In this document: positions 33,681 through 41,600 of the stretch, one piece after another
Numbering within the stretch: position 1 is the first letter of the stretch
Layout: each line of letters opens with the position of its first letter
Made by a program: the position numbers and the translations under genes
The notes under the pieces: model-generated
Told to the model about the DNA's origin: nothing
Database searches by the model: none
Seen by the model: the letters and a program-made list of their open reading frames with translations, nothing else
Assembly: GCF_033947565.1 (NCBI RefSeq)
Contig: NZ_JARPVX010000005.1
Span: 69,724-133,723, forward strand
Direction: 5' to 3'
Length of the DNA stretch: 64,000 nucleotides
Origin: Lichenihabitans sp033947565
GTDB taxonomy: Bacteria > Pseudomonadota > Alphaproteobacteria > Rhizobiales > Beijerinckiaceae

Positions 33681-34706
33681 TTACGCCGGCTGCGCGCGAG
33701 CGAGGCGGCTTTGCAGGAGCACGACGACGAGCAGGAAGCCGCCGCGCACCACCGATTGCCAATAGGCCGACAAGCTGATCCAGCCCATGCCGTTCTCGAA
33801 ATTGAGAATGGTGAAGATGAGGCCAAGCAACAGCACGCCCGCAAGCGTGGTGAGCACCGATCCCTTGCCGCCGGTAAGGAGCGTGCCGCCCACCACCACC
33901 GATGCGATGGCGAAAAGCTCCCAACCGATCCCCTCGATCGGCTGACCGGCACCGAACTGCGCCGCCAGGATCACGCCCGCAAGGCCCGCGAGGCCCCCCG
34001 ACAGCACGTAAACCAGGAACACGGTCCTGTCGGTCGGCAAGCCCATCAGGCGTGAGGCTTCCTCGCCACCGCCGACCGCAAGGACATGGCGGCCGAAGGG
34101 TCGGCTGTTGAGCAGCAGCGAGCCGAGGCCGTAGGCCACGAGGGCGATCCAGGCCGGCGTCGGAAACTTGAAGAACAGCCCAAGCGCCCCGCCGAGGAGG
34201 CCGGCCTGATCGCCGTCGATCCAGTCAGGCGCAAGCGGCTGAAACAGGTTGCCCTGACCAAGCGCCGTGAAGGCTGTGTCGTAGGACACCGAAACCGACT
34301 GGTTGTTGGCCAACAGCAGCCCCGTGCCGGACGCGGCCAGCATCACGGCGAGGGTCGCGATGAAGGGCAGGATCCTCATCTTCGTGATGATGAAGCCGCT
34401 GAGCGCGCCCGCCACCAGCCCCGCCCCGACGCCGCCCGCGAGGCCCGCCAGCAGACCGTACGGACTGAGATAGGCCGACACCACACTCGCCATCGCGGCC
34501 ACGGACCCGACCGACAGGTCGATGCCGCCCGTCATGATGACGAAGCACATGCCGAGGCCCACCAGCGCGAACATCGAGTTGTAGCGCAGCACGCTGAGCA
34601 CGTTATAGGCGCCCAGGAAGCCGTCGTAGCGCAAGGCGCCGAAGGTGACGAGAAGCGCCAAAGCCGCGACGACGCCGATCGCGGCGCCGGACCGATGCTT
34701 CATCAT
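33681..34706 (-). CDS. sugar ABC permease, YjfF/CUT2-like
   Basis: A 341-residue CUT2 permease. It opens with MKHRSGAAIGVVAALALLVTFGALRYDGF and has IMTGGIDLSVGSVAAMASVV near residue 58. LLANNQSVS near 125 and the C-terminal ENGMGWISLSAYWQSVVRG resemble the YjfF subunit of the E. coli galactofuranose system. The ATG at 34706 overlaps the stop of the first permease (ATGA); a second ATG follows at 34703. It pairs with the permease at 34703-35731. Confidence 0.91.
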   Translation of the reverse strand: MMKHRSGAAIGVVAALALLVTFGALRYDGFLGAYNVLSVLRYNSMFALVGLGMCFVIMTGGIDLSVGSVAAMASVVSAYLSPYGLLAGLAGGVGAGLVAGALSGFIITKMRILPFIATLAVMLAASGTGLLLANNQSVSVSYDTAFTALGQGNLFQPLAPDWIDGDQAGLLGGALGLFFKFPTPAWIALVAYGLGSLLLNSRPFGRHVLAVGGGEEASRLMGLPTDRTVFLVYVLSGGLAGLAGVILAAQFGAGQPIEGIGWELFAIASVVVGGTLLTGGKGSVLTTLAGVLLLGLIFTILNFENGMGWISLSAYWQSVVRGGFLLVVVLLQSRLARAQPA

Positions 34707-35731
34707 GCGCGCTCCTGCCGCTGCAGCCAGACGGCGAGCACGATCAGCGCCGCCTTGGCCAGAAGGGCCGCCGCATCCGGCACGCCATTGGCGAGCAGGG
34801 TGTAGCGGACCAGTTGGATGATCATCGCGCCGATCAGCGTGCCCACCACGGTGGCGCGCCCGCCCGACAATAATGTGCCGCCCACCGCGACCGCCGCGAT
34901 GGCGTCGAGTTCCGTTCCCATGCCGATCAGGTTGGCATCCGCCGCCGAGTTCATCGCGATGACGATCAACCCCGCGACACCGCTGCAAAGCCCGGAAATG
35001 ACGTAGGCGAGGCGCTTGACGCGCTTCACCGGCACGCCGGCGAGCCGCGCCGCAGGCTCGTTGCCGCCCACGGCCAGCACCTGACGGCCGAACACGGTCT
35101 TCTTCAGGGCCCAGGCCGCGACCGCCACCATGACCAGCATGATCCAGACCTGGAACGGCACGCCGAGCACATGGCCGAGCGCGATGGCCTGGAACTCCGG
35201 CGCCTTGAACACCTGCAGGTCGCCATTGGTCCAGACCTGGGCGATGCCACGGCCGGCGATGAACAGGATCAGCGTCGCGATGATGGGCTGAATGCGGAAG
35301 CTCGACACGAGCCAGCCGTTGAACAGCCCGAACAGCCCAGCCACGGCGACCGGCACCACGATGCCGAGAGCGATGTTGACGTAAAGGTTCGACAGGTGGG
35401 TCAACGAGCCGGTGAAGAAGTCCGGCGACAACGCGCCCGCGATGGCCATCAGCGAGCCGACCGAAAGGTCGATACCGCCGGTGGCGATCACCAGCGTCAT
35501 GCCGACACCGACGATCACGATGGTGCAGATCTGGGTGAGGTTGACCGACACCGTCTGCATCGTGGCGAAATGCGGCGTGATGGCGAGGTTGAGCAGGATC
35601 AGCGCCGCGAGGGCGATCAGCGCCCCGAAACGGCGCAGGGCCAGGCCGACATGCAGGCGGGGCAGGGGCCGGGCGCCACCAGGCGGACGCATGCCGGCGC
35701 CGGCCGGCAGCGAAGGCGTCTCGAGGCTCAT
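34703..35731 (-). CDS. sugar ABC permease, YtfT/CUT2-like
   Basis: A 342-residue CUT2 permease with a polar N-terminal tail of about 30 residues. It has IATGGIDLSVGSLMAIAGALSPDF near residue 80, FGRQVLAVGGNEPAARLAGVPVKRVK near 215, and AVGGTLLSGGRATVVGTLIGAMI near 280. The gene sits between ATPase (4-bp overlap) and YjfF-like permease (4-bp overlap), the same order as ytfR-ytfT-yjfF in E. coli. Confidence 0.92.
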   Translation of the reverse strand: MSLETPSLPAGAGMRPPGGARPLPRLHVGLALRRFGALIALAALILLNLAITPHFATMQTVSVNLTQICTIVIVGVGMTLVIATGGIDLSVGSLMAIAGALSPDFFTGSLTHLSNLYVNIALGIVVPVAVAGLFGLFNGWLVSSFRIQPIIATLILFIAGRGIAQVWTNGDLQVFKAPEFQAIALGHVLGVPFQVWIMLVMVAVAAWALKKTVFGRQVLAVGGNEPAARLAGVPVKRVKRLAYVISGLCSGVAGLIVIAMNSAADANLIGMGTELDAIAAVAVGGTLLSGGRATVVGTLIGAMIIQLVRYTLLANGVPDAAALLAKAALIVLAVWLQRQERA

Positions 35732-37263
35732 GCGGCGGCTCCTTCGTGCGCTCCACCATGCGCCATGGCATCCATCAGCGTCGCCTCGCTGGTGTTCGCG
35801 CGGTCCAGGCTCACCACGGTACGGCCGTCTCGCAGCACGAAGGTGCGGTCGGCCCCCTCGACGATCTCCTCCAACTCCGAGGAGATCATCAAAACGCCCA
35901 GACCATCGTCGGCGAGACGGCGGATCAGTTTCTGGATTTCGGCCTTGGCGCCGACATCGATACCGCGCGTGGGCTCGTCGAAGATCAGCATTTCAGGATT
36001 CATGCAGAGCCAGCGTGCGAGCAGCACCTTCTGCTGGTTGCCGCCCGAGAGCTCGCGGATGGGCTGGTCGGGGCTGGCGCATTTGACGCCGAGGTCGGCG
36101 ATGAAGCGCTCGACGATCGCGCGCTGCTTGGTTTCGTCGATGATGCCGGAGCGGCTGAGTGCGGGCAGCAATGCCAGCGTCATGTTCTCGCGCACCGACA
36201 TGGCCGGCACGATGCCTTCGTGCTTGCGGTCTTCCGAGCAGAACCCGAGGCCGGCACGGATCGCCTCGCTGGGCTCGGCGAAGCGAACCTCGCGACCGTT
36301 CAGCCGGATCGCGCCACCGCCCCGCGGGTCGGCGCCGAACACGGCCCGTGCCACTTCGGTGCGGCCGGAGCCGAGCAGCCCCGCAAGACCGACGATCTCC
36401 CCCTTGCGGACATCCAGCGAGGCATCCGCGACGCGGCGCCCGATCGCGAGGTGCTCGACCTCGAGCACCTGCGGGCCGGGCGGGCGGGCCGCGGCCGAAA
36501 AGGCGGTGGCGCCTTGCTTGCGAACTTCCGCGAGATCGCGCCCGAGCATCGTCGCCACGAGCTGCAGCTTGGACATTTCGGCCATGGAGGCCACCGCCAC
36601 CGTGCGACCGTCCCGCATGACCGTCACGCGATCGCAGACGGCGTAAAGCTCATCGAGCTTGTGGCTGACGAACACCACCGAGACGCCCTGTGCCTTCAGG
36701 CGGCGAATGGTGGCAAACAGCACCTTCACCTCCGCTTCGTCGAGCGAGGAGGTGGATTCGTCCATGATGACGAGCCGGGCATTCATCGACACCGCGCGGG
36801 CGATCGCCACCATCTGCTGGATCGCTGTGGAATAGGTTTCGAGCGGCGCCTCCACGTCGATCGCGATGCCAAACTCGTCGAGCAGCTTGCGGGCGCCAGC
36901 CTTCATTTCCCGCCACCGCAGGAAGCCCAGGGCCGAGCAGATTTCACGGCCGAGGTAGATGTTCTCGACCACCGTGCGGAATGGGATGAGGTTGATCTCC
37001 TGGAAGATCGTCGAGATGCCGCCGCGCTGGGCTGCTTCGGGGGTCGCGACTTCCCAGGGGCGGCCCTCGTAGGTGATGGTGCCGGCGTCATGCCGGACGA
37101 AGCCGTTCAGCACCTTGATCATGGTGGACTTACCGGCGCCGTTCTGGCCGATGAGAGCCATCACCTCGCCAGGCATGACCTCCAGATGAGCGTCGACCAG
37201 CGCCGGCGCGGTGCCGAAGCGCTTGTCGATATTGCGCATGGAAAGCAGGGGTTGGGCCGCCAT
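35728..37263 (-). CDS. sugar ABC ATPase, YtfR/CUT2-like
   Basis: A 511-residue tandem ATPase. Domain 1: Walker A GQNGAGKST near residue 39, signature segment YSTAIQQMVAIARAV, Walker B VIMDESTSSLDEAE, in which Ser replaces the usual Pro, and VSHKLDE. Domain 2: LAGLLGSGRTEVARA, LSGGNQQKVLLARWL and LIFDEPTRGIDVGAK, all canonical. The DESTSSLD version of Walker B also occurs in YtfR-type proteins. The ATG at 37263 is preferred because AGGA lies nine bases upstream and the first residues match relatives; the frame extends further. It lies beyond a hairpin from the binding-protein gene. Confidence 0.94.
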   Translation of the reverse strand: MAAQPLLSMRNIDKRFGTAPALVDAHLEVMPGEVMALIGQNGAGKSTMIKVLNGFVRHDAGTITYEGRPWEVATPEAAQRGGISTIFQEINLIPFRTVVENIYLGREICSALGFLRWREMKAGARKLLDEFGIAIDVEAPLETYSTAIQQMVAIARAVSMNARLVIMDESTSSLDEAEVKVLFATIRRLKAQGVSVVFVSHKLDELYAVCDRVTVMRDGRTVAVASMAEMSKLQLVATMLGRDLAEVRKQGATAFSAAARPPGPQVLEVEHLAIGRRVADASLDVRKGEIVGLAGLLGSGRTEVARAVFGADPRGGGAIRLNGREVRFAEPSEAIRAGLGFCSEDRKHEGIVPAMSVRENMTLALLPALSRSGIIDETKQRAIVERFIADLGVKCASPDQPIRELSGGNQQKVLLARWLCMNPEMLIFDEPTRGIDVGAKAEIQKLIRRLADDGLGVLMISSELEEIVEGADRTFVLRDGRTVVSLDRANTSEATLMDAMAHGGAHEGAAA

Positions 37264-37412
37264 GGCGGAAGATCCTGAAAGAAGAGGCCATCGGCGCGCG
37301 GGCGAGACCCGATGACGATGGGGCCTCGTCATGGATCGCCACGTCGGGCGGCGTCGCTTGGTTCAGCGCACCGGCTCCGGTTCGTTACGCCGAGCGGCGA
37401 CTGCGGTCAGCA

Positions 37413-37455
37413 AGCCGATCCAGCTGCTCCCTTCCGGGCAAGGGCTGGATCGGCT
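37413..37455. terminator. large intercistronic stem-loop after binding-protein gene
   Basis: AGCCGATCCAGC (37413-37424) pairs perfectly with GCTGGATCGGCT (37444-37455). The 19-nt loop holds an additional CCCTT/AAGGG helix. It lies just after the binding-protein stop (37463, minus strand) inside a 199-bp spacer before the ATPase. The rest of the spacer shows no gene. It is the strongest of the three intercistronic hairpins in the carbohydrate block. Confidence 0.6.
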
Positions 37456-37462
37456 GCAAAGC

Positions 37463-38446
37463 TTAGAACGCTTCCGGCAGATAGCTCGCGATGTTGTCCT
37501 TGGTGAACAGCCGGTCGGTGTTCACCAAGGCGGCCGCCAGGGTCTGGCCGTCGGCGTAGTCGACGATCGACGAAAAGGCCTTGGGTCCGAAATGCGGGTT
37601 GCACTCGACCAGCACCGCGATCTTGCCGTCCGCCACGGCTTGCGCCGCATCCTTGGTGCCGTCGATGGACACGATCATGATGTCCTTCCCGGGCGTCTTG
37701 CCGGCCGCCTCCATGGCCGCGATGGCGCCCATGCTCATCTCGTCGTTGTGGCCGTAAAGCGCGGTCGCCTCCGGATGCGCCTGGTACAGCGTCTCGAACA
37801 CCTGACGGCCCTTGTCACGGGCGAAATCACCCGACTGCGATGCCACGATCACCATGTCGGGGTATTTGCCGATGGCGTCCTTGAAGCCCTTCATGCGGTC
37901 GTTGGCGGGCGAGGAGCCGGTGGTTCCCTGCAGTTCGATGATCTTGGCCTTGCCGCCGACCGCCTTGGCGAAAGCGTCGCCGGCCATCATGCCTTCCTTG
38001 ACGAAATCGGAGCCGATGAAGGCCACATAATCGCGACCTGCCTTGGCCATCGTCGGATCGACGCCACGATCGATGCAGAACAACGGGATGCCGGCGTTCT
38101 TCGCTTCCATCACGGCCGGGATCAGCGGCTTTTCCTCACGCGGGGCGAGCAGGATCACGTCGACCTTCTGGGCGATCATGGACCGCACGTCGGCGACCTG
38201 TTTCGCCGCCGAGCCGGCAGCGTCGGTGTACACGAGCTGCCAGCCGCGCTTGGCCGCCTCGTCCTTCATGCTCGCCGTCTGGGCAAGGCGCCACGGGTTG
38301 TTGCTTTCGGTCTGGGCAAAGCCGACCTTGTACTTGTCCTTCTTCTTCAGCTTGGGCAATTCGGCCGCCCAGGCAAGGCCGCCGAGACCGGTAGCCGCGA
38401 AGCCACCCGCGGTTACGGCCAACAGCGATCGACGCGTGATGATCAT
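37463..38446 (-). CDS. periplasmic sugar-binding protein, YtfQ-like
   Basis: A 327-residue type I binding protein. The leader has a Tat-like ITRRSLLAVTAGGF start and a likely cleavage after AWAAE near residue 28. The mature sequence has FAQTESNNPWRLAQTASMKDEA and IIELQGTTGSSPANDRMKGF. It also has VASQSGDFARDKGRQVFE and YGHNDEMSMGAIAAMEAAG. The ELQGTTGSSxxxDRxKGF and SQSGDFxRxKG segments closely follow E. coli YtfQ, the galactofuranose receptor. The ATG at 38446 has GGGAGGGG upstream. A hexofuranose or related sugar ligand is therefore the best guess. Confidence 0.92.
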   Translation of the reverse strand: MIITRRSLLAVTAGGFAATGLGGLAWAAELPKLKKKDKYKVGFAQTESNNPWRLAQTASMKDEAAKRGWQLVYTDAAGSAAKQVADVRSMIAQKVDVILLAPREEKPLIPAVMEAKNAGIPLFCIDRGVDPTMAKAGRDYVAFIGSDFVKEGMMAGDAFAKAVGGKAKIIELQGTTGSSPANDRMKGFKDAIGKYPDMVIVASQSGDFARDKGRQVFETLYQAHPEATALYGHNDEMSMGAIAAMEAAGKTPGKDIMIVSIDGTKDAAQAVADGKIAVLVECNPHFGPKAFSSIVDYADGQTLAAALVNTDRLFTKDNIASYLPEAF

Positions 38447-38498
38447 GATTTCCCCTCCCTGAGTGGCGCCCGTCTCGGCGTCCACGGTGTTTGCTTTT

Positions 38499-38526
38499 GC
38501 GAAACAGGATCTCGGACTTGTTTCGC
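38499..38526. promoter_or_regulatory. inverted repeat upstream of YtfQ-like gene, candidate operator
   Basis: GCGAAACA-N12-TGTTTCGC is a perfect 8-bp inverted repeat 53-80 bp before the binding-protein start. It stands in the 383-bp interval between that gene and the SDR gene. Arm length and spacing fit a dimeric repressor site. No cognate regulator is encoded next to it. The rest of the interval (38527-38798) shows a GGATG-N6-CATCC repeat but no gene I can support. Confidence 0.45.
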
Positions 38527-38798
38527 CCGGTTCTTCCGACCGATTGGATGCCTCATAGCATGCCGCGCGCCGTTGCGAAGGATGAATAAGCATCCCTGAT
38601 TCGATATGCTCGATCCCTGAAACGTTATACGATGCGGGATCCGCTAAGCTTCCATCCCCCAGTACGTTGCATAGGTCGCGGAAGAGCAGGCCGCCTTCGA
38701 CCTTCGCTCGACGTGCGTTTCCATCGATGAAACGCGCGCGCCGAGTACGAGGCGGTGTGACGCTCTTTGCGAACACCCTAACGCAAGGCCTGGCCACC

Positions 38799-38822
38799 GG
38801 GGGCCTGACGGGACAGGCCCCC
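38799..38822 (-). terminator. stem-loop downstream of SDR gene
   Basis: GGGGGCCTG-ACGGGA-CAGGCCCCC is a 9-bp perfect stem with a 6-nt loop, starting eight bases after the SDR stop at 38830 on the minus strand. It has no U-tract but is well placed to end the SDR transcript before the YtfQ promoter. Confidence 0.6.
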
Positions 38823-38829
38823 CAAAGCC

Positions 38830-39561
38830 TCAGGCGTCGATGAAATTGGTGGGCAGAACGATCATGTCGTGGATGGTCACGTTGCGTGGACGGCTCAGCA
38901 TGTACATCACCGCATCGGCGACCTCGGACGCCTCGATCAGGCCGCCCGCGTCCTTGACGGCCTGAAGCCGTTCCGCCGGCCAGTCCGCCAGAAGCGCCGA
39001 GATCACCGGCCCTGGCGACACCTGGGCGACGCGGATGCCGTGCTTGGCGACCTGACGACGGGTGGCCTGGGTGAAGCTCGTGACGGCCCACTTGGACGCC
39101 GTGTAGACGGGCTCGGGCATGATGGACACATGGCCGGCCACCGAGCAGGTGACGATGATATCGCCCGTCCGGCGCTCGATCATGTGGGGCAGCACGGCAT
39201 GGACGTTCTTGATCACGGCATTGACGTTCAGGTTCAGCATGCGGTCGATGCTGGCCGGGTTGGTGTCGACCAGGTCTCCGCCGACATAGGACCCGGCGTT
39301 GCAGTGCAGGATGTCGATGCGACCCGCCTTGGCCAGGATATCCGGCACCATCGCGTTGCAGCTCTCGGGGTCGAGCAGATCGGTCACCTGGGCGATCGCC
39401 TTGCCGCCGCTCGTGGCCACAAGCGCCGCCAGCGCAACCTCGTTGCGGTCGACCATCACCACGGTGACGCCTGCCGCCATCAGGGCCTGTGCGGTCGCCA
39501 GGCCGATCCCGGAGGCCGCGCCGGTGACCACCGCGACCTTGCCGTCAAATGGGTTCGCCAT
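38830..39561 (-). CDS. short-chain dehydrogenase/reductase
   Basis: A 243-residue classical SDR. TGAASGIG starts at Thr14, CNAGSY replaces the more common NNAG near residue 94, VTCSVAGH carries the catalytic Ser near 138, and YTASKWA supplies Tyr and Lys (about 153 and 157). The end of the second strand reads VMVDRNE, which favours NAD(H). It is monocistronic, with its own terminator, upstream of the YtfQ-like operon on the same strand and next to the integrated element. Substrate unknown; a polyol or hydroxy-acid dehydrogenase is plausible. Confidence 0.92.
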   Translation of the reverse strand: MANPFDGKVAVVTGAASGIGLATAQALMAAGVTVVMVDRNEVALAALVATSGGKAIAQVTDLLDPESCNAMVPDILAKAGRIDILHCNAGSYVGGDLVDTNPASIDRMLNLNVNAVIKNVHAVLPHMIERRTGDIIVTCSVAGHVSIMPEPVYTASKWAVTSFTQATRRQVAKHGIRVAQVSPGPVISALLADWPAERLQAVKDAGGLIEASEVADAVMYMLSRPRNVTIHDMIVLPTNFIDA

Positions 39562-39625
39562 GTTCGATTTTCCTTAAAGCTGAGGCTGGTTCGCGACGCC
39601 ATCGGCATCGCCTCGGTGTTCCCGA

Positions 39626-39718
39626 TCAGGCGCGCCGCTCACGGCTGATATAGGTGGCGGCCAGGATGATGGCGTCCTTGATCATCAGCTGCGGATACGG
39701 CTCGATGTTCATCATGTT
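39626..39718 (-). pseudogene. possible short coding remnant at the element junction
   Basis: A short minus-strand frame from the ATG at 39718 to TGA at 39626 encodes about 30 residues, MMNIEPYPQLMIKDAIIL followed by AATYISRERRA. The sequence looks like the conserved tail of a membrane or metabolic protein rather than random frame. It lies between the SDR gene and the tRNA fragment, so it may be what is left of a gene cut by insertion or rearrangement. I do not recognise the family and it may not be expressed. Confidence 0.25.
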
Positions 39719-39773
39719 GAGGGGATGTCGATTGCAGCGTCGCCTGCGCCAAGCATAACTCGAGAAGAACACT

Positions 39774-39819
39774 TGGCGCGCTCGGAGAGATTCGAACTCC
39801 CGACACCCAGATTCGAAGT
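39774..39819 (-). other. tRNA-Arg(TCG) 3' half fragment, probable attachment-site core
   Basis: On the minus strand the sequence reads through an anticodon loop CTTCGAA (anticodon TCG), the 3' anticodon stem TCTGG, a five-base variable loop and a T-arm GGGAG-TTCGAAT-CTCTC. It ends with acceptor CGAGCGC, discriminator G and encoded CCA. The 5' half is missing: upstream there is no CCAGA, D-arm or GCGCTCG. A fragment running exactly from anticodon loop to CCA is the classic core left by tyrosine-recombinase integration into a tRNA gene. The integrase gene starts 155 bp away. The intact tRNA should stand at the other end of the element. Confidence 0.8.
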
Positions 39820-39939
39820 TCGTTTTTCTTCATTTCCCGGCATGTCCCGGAACGTCGAAGAAAGTCATTTTCAGTGTTTTATCACAATGATTTAGATATC
39901 CTGACACGCCCGGTTTGATCTGCTACCTTCCCGCTACTC

Positions 39940-39959
39940 TGGTCACTGAATGGTCACTG
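39940..39959. repeat. 9-bp direct repeat before the integrase gene
   Basis: TGGTCACTG occurs at 39940-39948 and 39951-39959, an 11-bp period that places both copies on one face of the helix. It sits immediately before the integrase ribosome-binding site. Arm-type integrase sites and excisionase/repressor sites often look like this. Confidence 0.5.
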
Positions 39960-39973
39960 GAAAGGGATGGCAG

Positions 39974-41254
39974 ATGGGCGGAGTCGCTGTGAGGCTGACG
40001 AAGCGAATTGTGGACCAAGCGCAGGCCGGGCCAAAGCCGAGCTTCGTGTGGGATAGCGAGTTGCGTGGTTTCGGCCTTCGAATCGAACCGACCGGGACTA
40101 AAAGTTTCATGCTGCGGTACCGAACGCGTGACGCGGGGCCCAGTGGGCCGAAGCGCTTCTTCACCATCGGGCGCTTCGGCCCACTCACCGTCGACCAGGC
40201 CCGTGAACAAGCGAAAGCGGTACTTGGCGCCGTCAGCCTCGGCCAGGATCCAGCGGCTGATTTGACCCGCGACCGAGCCGAGCAGACCTTCGGCTCGGTC
40301 GCCGAGCTGTTCCTGGCCGAGCATGTACGGCTGAAGCGCAAGGCGGGCACGCACGCCGACTATGAATCGCTGCTTAGACTATACGCGCTGCCGACGCTGG
40401 GAAAACGCAAGCTGACCGACGTCACGCGGGGCGACCTTAGTCGTCTTCACGCGAGCCTCAATGACCGCCCATATCGAGCAAACCGCCTCCTCGCCGTGAT
40501 CGGCAGCCTGTACTCCTTTGCGGAGAAGCGAGACCTCGTGCCCGAGCACTACAACCCGGCACGTCGCATCGAGAAGTTCCGCGAGGACCAGCGCGAGCGT
40601 TACTTGAGCCGGGACGAGCTTGAGCGCCTTGGTGCGGCCCTGCAGCTCGGCGAGACGCAGGGGCTTCCCTGGCAGCTCGACCCAAAAAAGCCGGCTTCAA
40701 AGCACCTACCGAAGGCTGAAAATCGTATCACCATTCTCTCGCAACCGGTTGCAGCCGCCATCCGCCTGCTGATGTTTACGGGCGCGCGGCTGCGAGAGAT
40801 CCTGGAGCTACGCTGGGAGTACGTCGACCTCGAGCGCGGGCTGCTGCTGCTGCCCGACTCGAAAACGGGCCGTAAGACCATCGTCCTCAACAGTACGGCC
40901 CGTGCCATCCTGGCGGGCCTACCGCAGCAGGGCCCATTCGTCGTTTCCGGTAAGTCGCTGGATCAGCCGCGCGCCGATTTGAACAAGCCCTGGGAGGCGG
41001 TGCGCATGCATGCGGGGCTGTCGGGCGTACGCCTTCACGATTTGCGGCACACCTTTGCCTCCATCGGTGCAGGTGCTAGTTTGGGGCTGCCCATCGTCGG
41101 CAAATTGCTCGGGCATAATCATCCGCAGACGACCGCACGCTATGCCCACCTCGACGCTGATCCGTTACGGCAGGCGGCCGAGCTCATCGGCGGCAAGCTC
41201 GCTGAGGCCATCGGAGGGGCGCATCGGGAGGGCAGGGCACCTGCGATGGAATAA
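39974..41254 (+). CDS. int: tyrosine recombinase/phage integrase (P4-type)
   Basis: A site-specific recombinase of about 426 residues. The N-terminal part has the DUF4102-like arm-binding region (ELRGFGLRIEPTGTKSFMLRYR), then a core-binding domain and a C-terminal catalytic domain. Catalytic residues are visible: Arg in GARLREIL (about residue 272), His-x-x-Arg in HDLRHTFAS (about 354), His in GHNHPQTT and the nucleophile Tyr in ARYAHL (about 389). I prefer the ATG at 39974, which has AAGGGA six bases upstream, over the in-frame ATG at 39950. The tRNA-Arg fragment on its upstream side is its likely attachment site. All catalytic residues are intact, so the element could still be mobile. Confidence 0.93.
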   Translation: MGGVAVRLTKRIVDQAQAGPKPSFVWDSELRGFGLRIEPTGTKSFMLRYRTRDAGPSGPKRFFTIGRFGPLTVDQAREQAKAVLGAVSLGQDPAADLTRDRAEQTFGSVAELFLAEHVRLKRKAGTHADYESLLRLYALPTLGKRKLTDVTRGDLSRLHASLNDRPYRANRLLAVIGSLYSFAEKRDLVPEHYNPARRIEKFREDQRERYLSRDELERLGAALQLGETQGLPWQLDPKKPASKHLPKAENRITILSQPVAAAIRLLMFTGARLREILELRWEYVDLERGLLLLPDSKTGRKTIVLNSTARAILAGLPQQGPFVVSGKSLDQPRADLNKPWEAVRMHAGLSGVRLHDLRHTFASIGAGASLGLPIVGKLLGHNHPQTTARYAHLDADPLRQAAELIGGKLAEAIGGAHREGRAPAME

Positions 41255-41288
41255 GGGCCCAGCTACCTTTCTCGCGATTCCTGATGTG

Positions 41289-41308
41289 CTATGTTCTCTC
41301 TATGTTCT
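41289..41308. promoter_or_regulatory. 9-bp direct repeat upstream of small ORF
   Basis: CTATGTTCT is present at 41289-41297 and 41300-41308, again with an 11-bp period. It lies in the 71-bp spacer between the integrase gene and the small gene starting at 41326. A promoter-proximal protein site is a reasonable reading; no regulator can be assigned. Confidence 0.35.
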
Positions 41309-41325
41309 AAATGAGAGGCGCGAGC

Positions 41326-41532
41326 ATGGACGATGTGGACAACCCCACCGAGGCCGAGGTCGACGCCGTCATTGCTGAGTTCGATGGCGATCTGCGGGCA
41401 GCAATCCGAGCTTTGCTGCATGACATCGCCCAGCTTGCCGCTGACTTTTCTAGCTCCGTGTCACGGGGCTACGTGCGCGGTCGGGGCGCACTCGGTACGG
41501 TACGCGTGATCGGACGCCGCGACCCCGAATAG
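41326..41532 (+). CDS. small acidic hypothetical protein (68 residues)
   Basis: A short protein beginning MDDVDNPTEAEVDAVIAEFDGD, with an alpha-helical, acidic first half and a basic Gly/Arg-rich end (YVRGRGALGTVRVIGRR). The ATG at 41326 is preferred over 41311 because GAGAGG lies seven bases upstream. Similar small DAVIAEFDGDLRAAIRALL-type proteins seem common next to mobile elements in Rhizobiales, but no function is known to me. It may be element-borne. Confidence 0.6.
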   Translation: MDDVDNPTEAEVDAVIAEFDGDLRAAIRALLHDIAQLAADFSSSVSRGYVRGRGALGTVRVIGRRDPE

Positions 41533-41600
41533 GCCAGAGCCTGATTGTGGGGCGGTATGGCTCGGAAATCGCGCCCTTCATAAGCCCGGAGGCCTGCTGA

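Noticed and set aside
39639..39833. A minus-strand frame containing GVRISPSAP
   Set aside because: That string is the usual false translation of a tRNA T-arm and acceptor end. The frame covers the tRNA-Arg fragment.
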